NCBI GenBank assembly: GCA_045565285.1
Contig: JBJLFR010000019.1
Span: forward strand, 1-64,000
DNA: 64,000 bases
Direction: 5' to 3'
From: CACIIZ01 sp045565285
GTDB taxonomy: Bacteria; Pseudomonadota; Alphaproteobacteria; Rhodobacterales; Rhodobacteraceae
Shown one piece after another: positions 61,676-64,000 of this stretch (positions within the stretch are counted from its first letter, which is position 1; each line of letters starts with the position of its first letter). A program made the translations under genes and the position numbers. The notes beneath the pieces are model-generated. The model did no database searches. It had not been told where the DNA came from and was given only the letters and a program-made list of their open reading frames with translations.

Positions 61676-64000
61676 TCAAGCTATAGCAGGATTTAATTTA
61701 TTAGAACCTTTGAGTTTAATTGGTTTTGCTTGGCAAATTTGACAAATAGATGGAAGTGAACATCGACCAAGCATACTGGCCCGCAGTTTTTTGGCAGCAT
61801 CATTCTGAATAATTTCTTCTATTGAAGAAGCATTTATATTGCCGACACTTAGTTCTCCATCATGATCAAAACAACATAGTGTCACATCGCCATTCCACAG
61901 AACACCGACATCGGTAAATGGATGAGGGCAATATGCTGTCTCCTTTCTATCTACTATTTCATATTCATCACTTACCCGAGTGTTGGCAAATGTAAACGCT
62001 CTCCAAAATGATAATTTTATCCCTTTTTGCAATTGGTAAGAAACAGAAGGACTTTCGTTCCCTTTTAGCAGATCATGAGCGTTGCAACTCATACGATCAA
62101 AACGATCCATACCCAGTTCTTCTTCGATTGAAGCCACAAAGTCGCTCCACTCTTTAAAAATAGCATGGGCCTCTTTCGTAGTCTTAGTAATGGTACAATT
62201 GGCAGCGGTATTCATAGTTGACATTACTCGTATAATGATATCGTTTTTACATATCTTTTTTTGTGCAATACGCTTCATATATTCACGAACTAATAAGCGC
62301 AGATTGCTAATGTATCTCTCCCATGAAAGGCCAACCTTACCACGAAAATGGTATGTTTCTTTGGTTGGGGTCATATGGCTTGCTGTTATTGTACCATATA
62401 AAGAACCTAAAATTTTAGGGACAATTTTACCCACAAGCGTACTTCCGTTGGTAACAAGGTCTGTCTTTATATTTTTTGACGCCCCAAAGTCTAAAATCTC
62501 TATTAGCTGGGGATGCAATGTGGGTTCACCCATTAAGTGAAGATTAATTGTTTTAGCTAATTTTTTTTCTGAGGCTTCGGTGTAAAGTCTTTTTACAAGT
62601 TCTAAATTCATAGAACCAAGATTACGTTTTTGGGAGTCGGATGGACAAAAAACACAATGAAAATTGCATTTATTTGTTAGCTCAAAAAATAATCCAGTGG
62701 TGGCTGGAGCTAGGGTGTCATCCCCTTTTGGAACTATATTACTGCGAATTGCAAAGGCTTTTTGAAAATTTGATACGCCTTCATCCAGCTTGCCTTGATC
62801 ATTAAGAGCAATACCCAGGTTTCTATAGGCTTCAGCATAATTTGGCTTGAGTAAAAGAGTTTTTTTATAAGCCTCTATGGCTTCTTCCAACTTACCTTGA
62901 TCTTTAAGTACATTGCCCAGGTTTCTATAGGCTTCAGCATAATTTGGCTTGAGTAAAAGAGTTTTTTTATAAGCCTCTATGGCTTCTTCGAACTTACCTT
63001 GATCTTTAAGTACATTACCCATGTTGTTATAGGCTGGAGCATAGTCAGGCTTGATTGAAAGAGCATTCTCAAATGCTTCTAACGCTTTGTCCAACTTACC
63101 TTGATCTTTAAGTACATTACCCATGTTGTTATAGGCTGGAGCATAGTCAGGCTTGATTGAAAGAGCATTCTCAAATGCTTCTAACGCTTTGTCCAACTTA
63201 CCTTGATCTATAAGTATATTGCCCATGTTGTTATAGGCTTCAGCATAATCAGGCTTAATTAAGAGAGCTTTGTTACAAGCTTCTATGGCTTCTTCCAGCT
63301 TGCCTTGTTTTTTGAGCACAATACTCATGTTTTTATAAGCCTCAGCATTATCAGATTTTATAATTAAAACTTTTTTATAAAAAACCACAGCCTGATCGTA
63401 TTTATTCAAATTCTGGTGGCATAAAGCTATACTGAAAAAGATCCTTTCATCAGTTGGATCAATTTTTATCATTTCCTCAGCAATGGAAATGGTAGCCTCA
63501 AATTCTTTGGCCTCCATTTTCAAGTTCAAAATTATATACCAAATTTGTTTAATATGGGATTTAAGATGATAAGCTTTTTCTAAATCTGATAAAGCATTTA
63601 ATTTGTTTTTCTGTACTAAACTGATTAAACCTCTATTAATATATGCTTCTGCATAATTTGGATTAAGTTGAATTGCTTTTCCTAGATATTTTAGACTTTC
63701 ATTAAAACGGCCATTTGCTCTGAAGCATGCTCCTAAAACACCCATTCCTTCAACATCATCTGGAAATAATTCATTGGTCTTCTTAGCAACGACTAAAGCT
63801 TCGTCTACTTTTTTTTGTTTTAAAAGAATTCTTGTTTCATTCCAGCCCACTGATGGTTTGTTTGGATTTAATCTTTTTGCCTTTTCCAGATTAATTATAG
63901 CTTCTTTTAAGTCATCATTCAAAATGTAGCAGTGTGATAGCATTAATGGTATATTGGGGTCTGTTGGAGACTTCTTTATTTGATGTAAAAGTAGATCAAT
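61676..64000 (-). CDS. TPR-repeat / radical SAM-SPASM fusion protein, 5' end outside the window
   Basis: The frame is open to the window edge, so the start lies beyond 64000; at least 774 residues are seen. The N-terminal ~400 residues are tetratricopeptide repeats, several nearly identical (NNMGNVLKDQGKLDKALEAF, ENALSIKPDYAPAY). The C-terminal ~350 residues are a radical SAM enzyme: cluster motif CNFHCVFC in ELTNKCNFHCVFCPSDSQKR, then a SPASM-type Cys-rich end (CPHPFTDVGVLWNGDVTLCC, CSLPSICQICQA). Peptide or sugar modification is plausible, with TPRs for substrate docking. Confidence 0.85.
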   Translation of the reverse strand: MDLLLHQIKKSPTDPNIPLMLSHCYILNDDLKEAIINLEKAKRLNPNKPSVGWNETRILLKQKKVDEALVVAKKTNELFPDDVEGMGVLGACFRANGRFNESLKYLGKAIQLNPNYAEAYINRGLISLVQKNKLNALSDLEKAYHLKSHIKQIWYIILNLKMEAKEFEATISIAEEMIKIDPTDERIFFSIALCHQNLNKYDQAVVFYKKVLIIKSDNAEAYKNMSIVLKKQGKLEEAIEACNKALLIKPDYAEAYNNMGNILIDQGKLDKALEAFENALSIKPDYAPAYNNMGNVLKDQGKLDKALEAFENALSIKPDYAPAYNNMGNVLKDQGKFEEAIEAYKKTLLLKPNYAEAYRNLGNVLKDQGKLEEAIEAYKKTLLLKPNYAEAYRNLGIALNDQGKLDEGVSNFQKAFAIRSNIVPKGDDTLAPATTGLFFELTNKCNFHCVFCPSDSQKRNLGSMNLELVKRLYTEASEKKLAKTINLHLMGEPTLHPQLIEILDFGASKNIKTDLVTNGSTLVGKIVPKILGSLYGTITASHMTPTKETYHFRGKVGLSWERYISNLRLLVREYMKRIAQKKICKNDIIIRVMSTMNTAANCTITKTTKEAHAIFKEWSDFVASIEEELGMDRFDRMSCNAHDLLKGNESPSVSYQLQKGIKLSFWRAFTFANTRVSDEYEIVDRKETAYCPHPFTDVGVLWNGDVTLCCFDHDGELSVGNINASSIEEIIQNDAAKKLRASMLGRCSLPSICQICQAKPIKLKGSNKLNPAIA

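Noticed and set aside
62790..63330. CRISPR-like or tandem non-coding repeat
   Set aside because: The ~102-bp periodicity is explained by 34-residue TPR units in the coding frame.

Overview
This is a strongly AT-rich window. Gene content suggests a free-living heterotrophic bacterium, most likely a marine alphaproteobacterium: urease, four ABC uptake systems for small organic compounds, a selenocysteine locus, type I secretion and class III cyclases. The taxon is inferred from gene style, not from a marker gene.

Layout. (1) 1-4.9 kb, minus strand: ureDABC, with ureC cut by the window edge and carrying two frameshifts, behind an AhpD-like protein, a quinone-oxidoreductase-like MDR and a HAD-like protein lacking its nucleophile Asp. 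(2) 5.1-18.6 kb: a catabolic locus with a MalEFGK-type ABC importer, a histidinol-dehydrogenase-family enzyme, an SDR, three two-lobed SnoaL-like proteins, a bicupin, an alpha/beta hydrolase, a MetE-like protein and a LacI regulator. Two near-identical LacI-type palindromes (5026-5041 and 17456-17471), each on a recognisable promoter, tie the locus and the HAD gene into one probable regulon. (3) 18.6-24.1 kb: an Ogt-type DNA repair protein, then a selenocysteine island: selA, selB, tRNA-Sec and a GrdB/PrdB-like selenoprotein whose in-frame UGA (20098-20100) splits it in a naive ORF call. (4) 24.5-29.6 kb: a PotABCD-type importer with a hydantoin-racemase-like enzyme. (5) 29.6-35.7 kb: SDR, GntR/FCD regulator, arylmalonate-decarboxylase-like enzyme and a TauABC-type importer with two permeases.

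(6) 35.8-42.8 kb, minus strand: a possible cyclic-nucleotide-linked type I secretion module. It has a class III cyclase, a 430-residue protein built of about 21 copies of a 16-residue Met/Pro/Gly unit, an ABC exporter with a degenerate C39-like domain, and an HlyD-type adaptor fused to a cyclic-nucleotide-binding domain.

(7) 43-64 kb is an accessory region: a TbpB-like lipoprotein, a 1513-residue DUF4347/cadherin/RTX protein, an outer-membrane barrel, then many small unrelated genes, some of them broken. From 51.1 to 61.6 kb most intergenic gaps hold one copy of the same ~85-95 bp repeat, always in the same orientation, giving a cassette-array look. A 5'-truncated tyrosine integrase and two tRNA-Gln 5' halves (43795-43834, 56484-56522) point to past site-specific integration. 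The window ends inside a TPR/radical-SAM fusion.

The ABC operons in regions 2, 4 and 5 all carry a strong hairpin just after the solute-binding-protein gene, which probably sets a high binding-protein to permease ratio.
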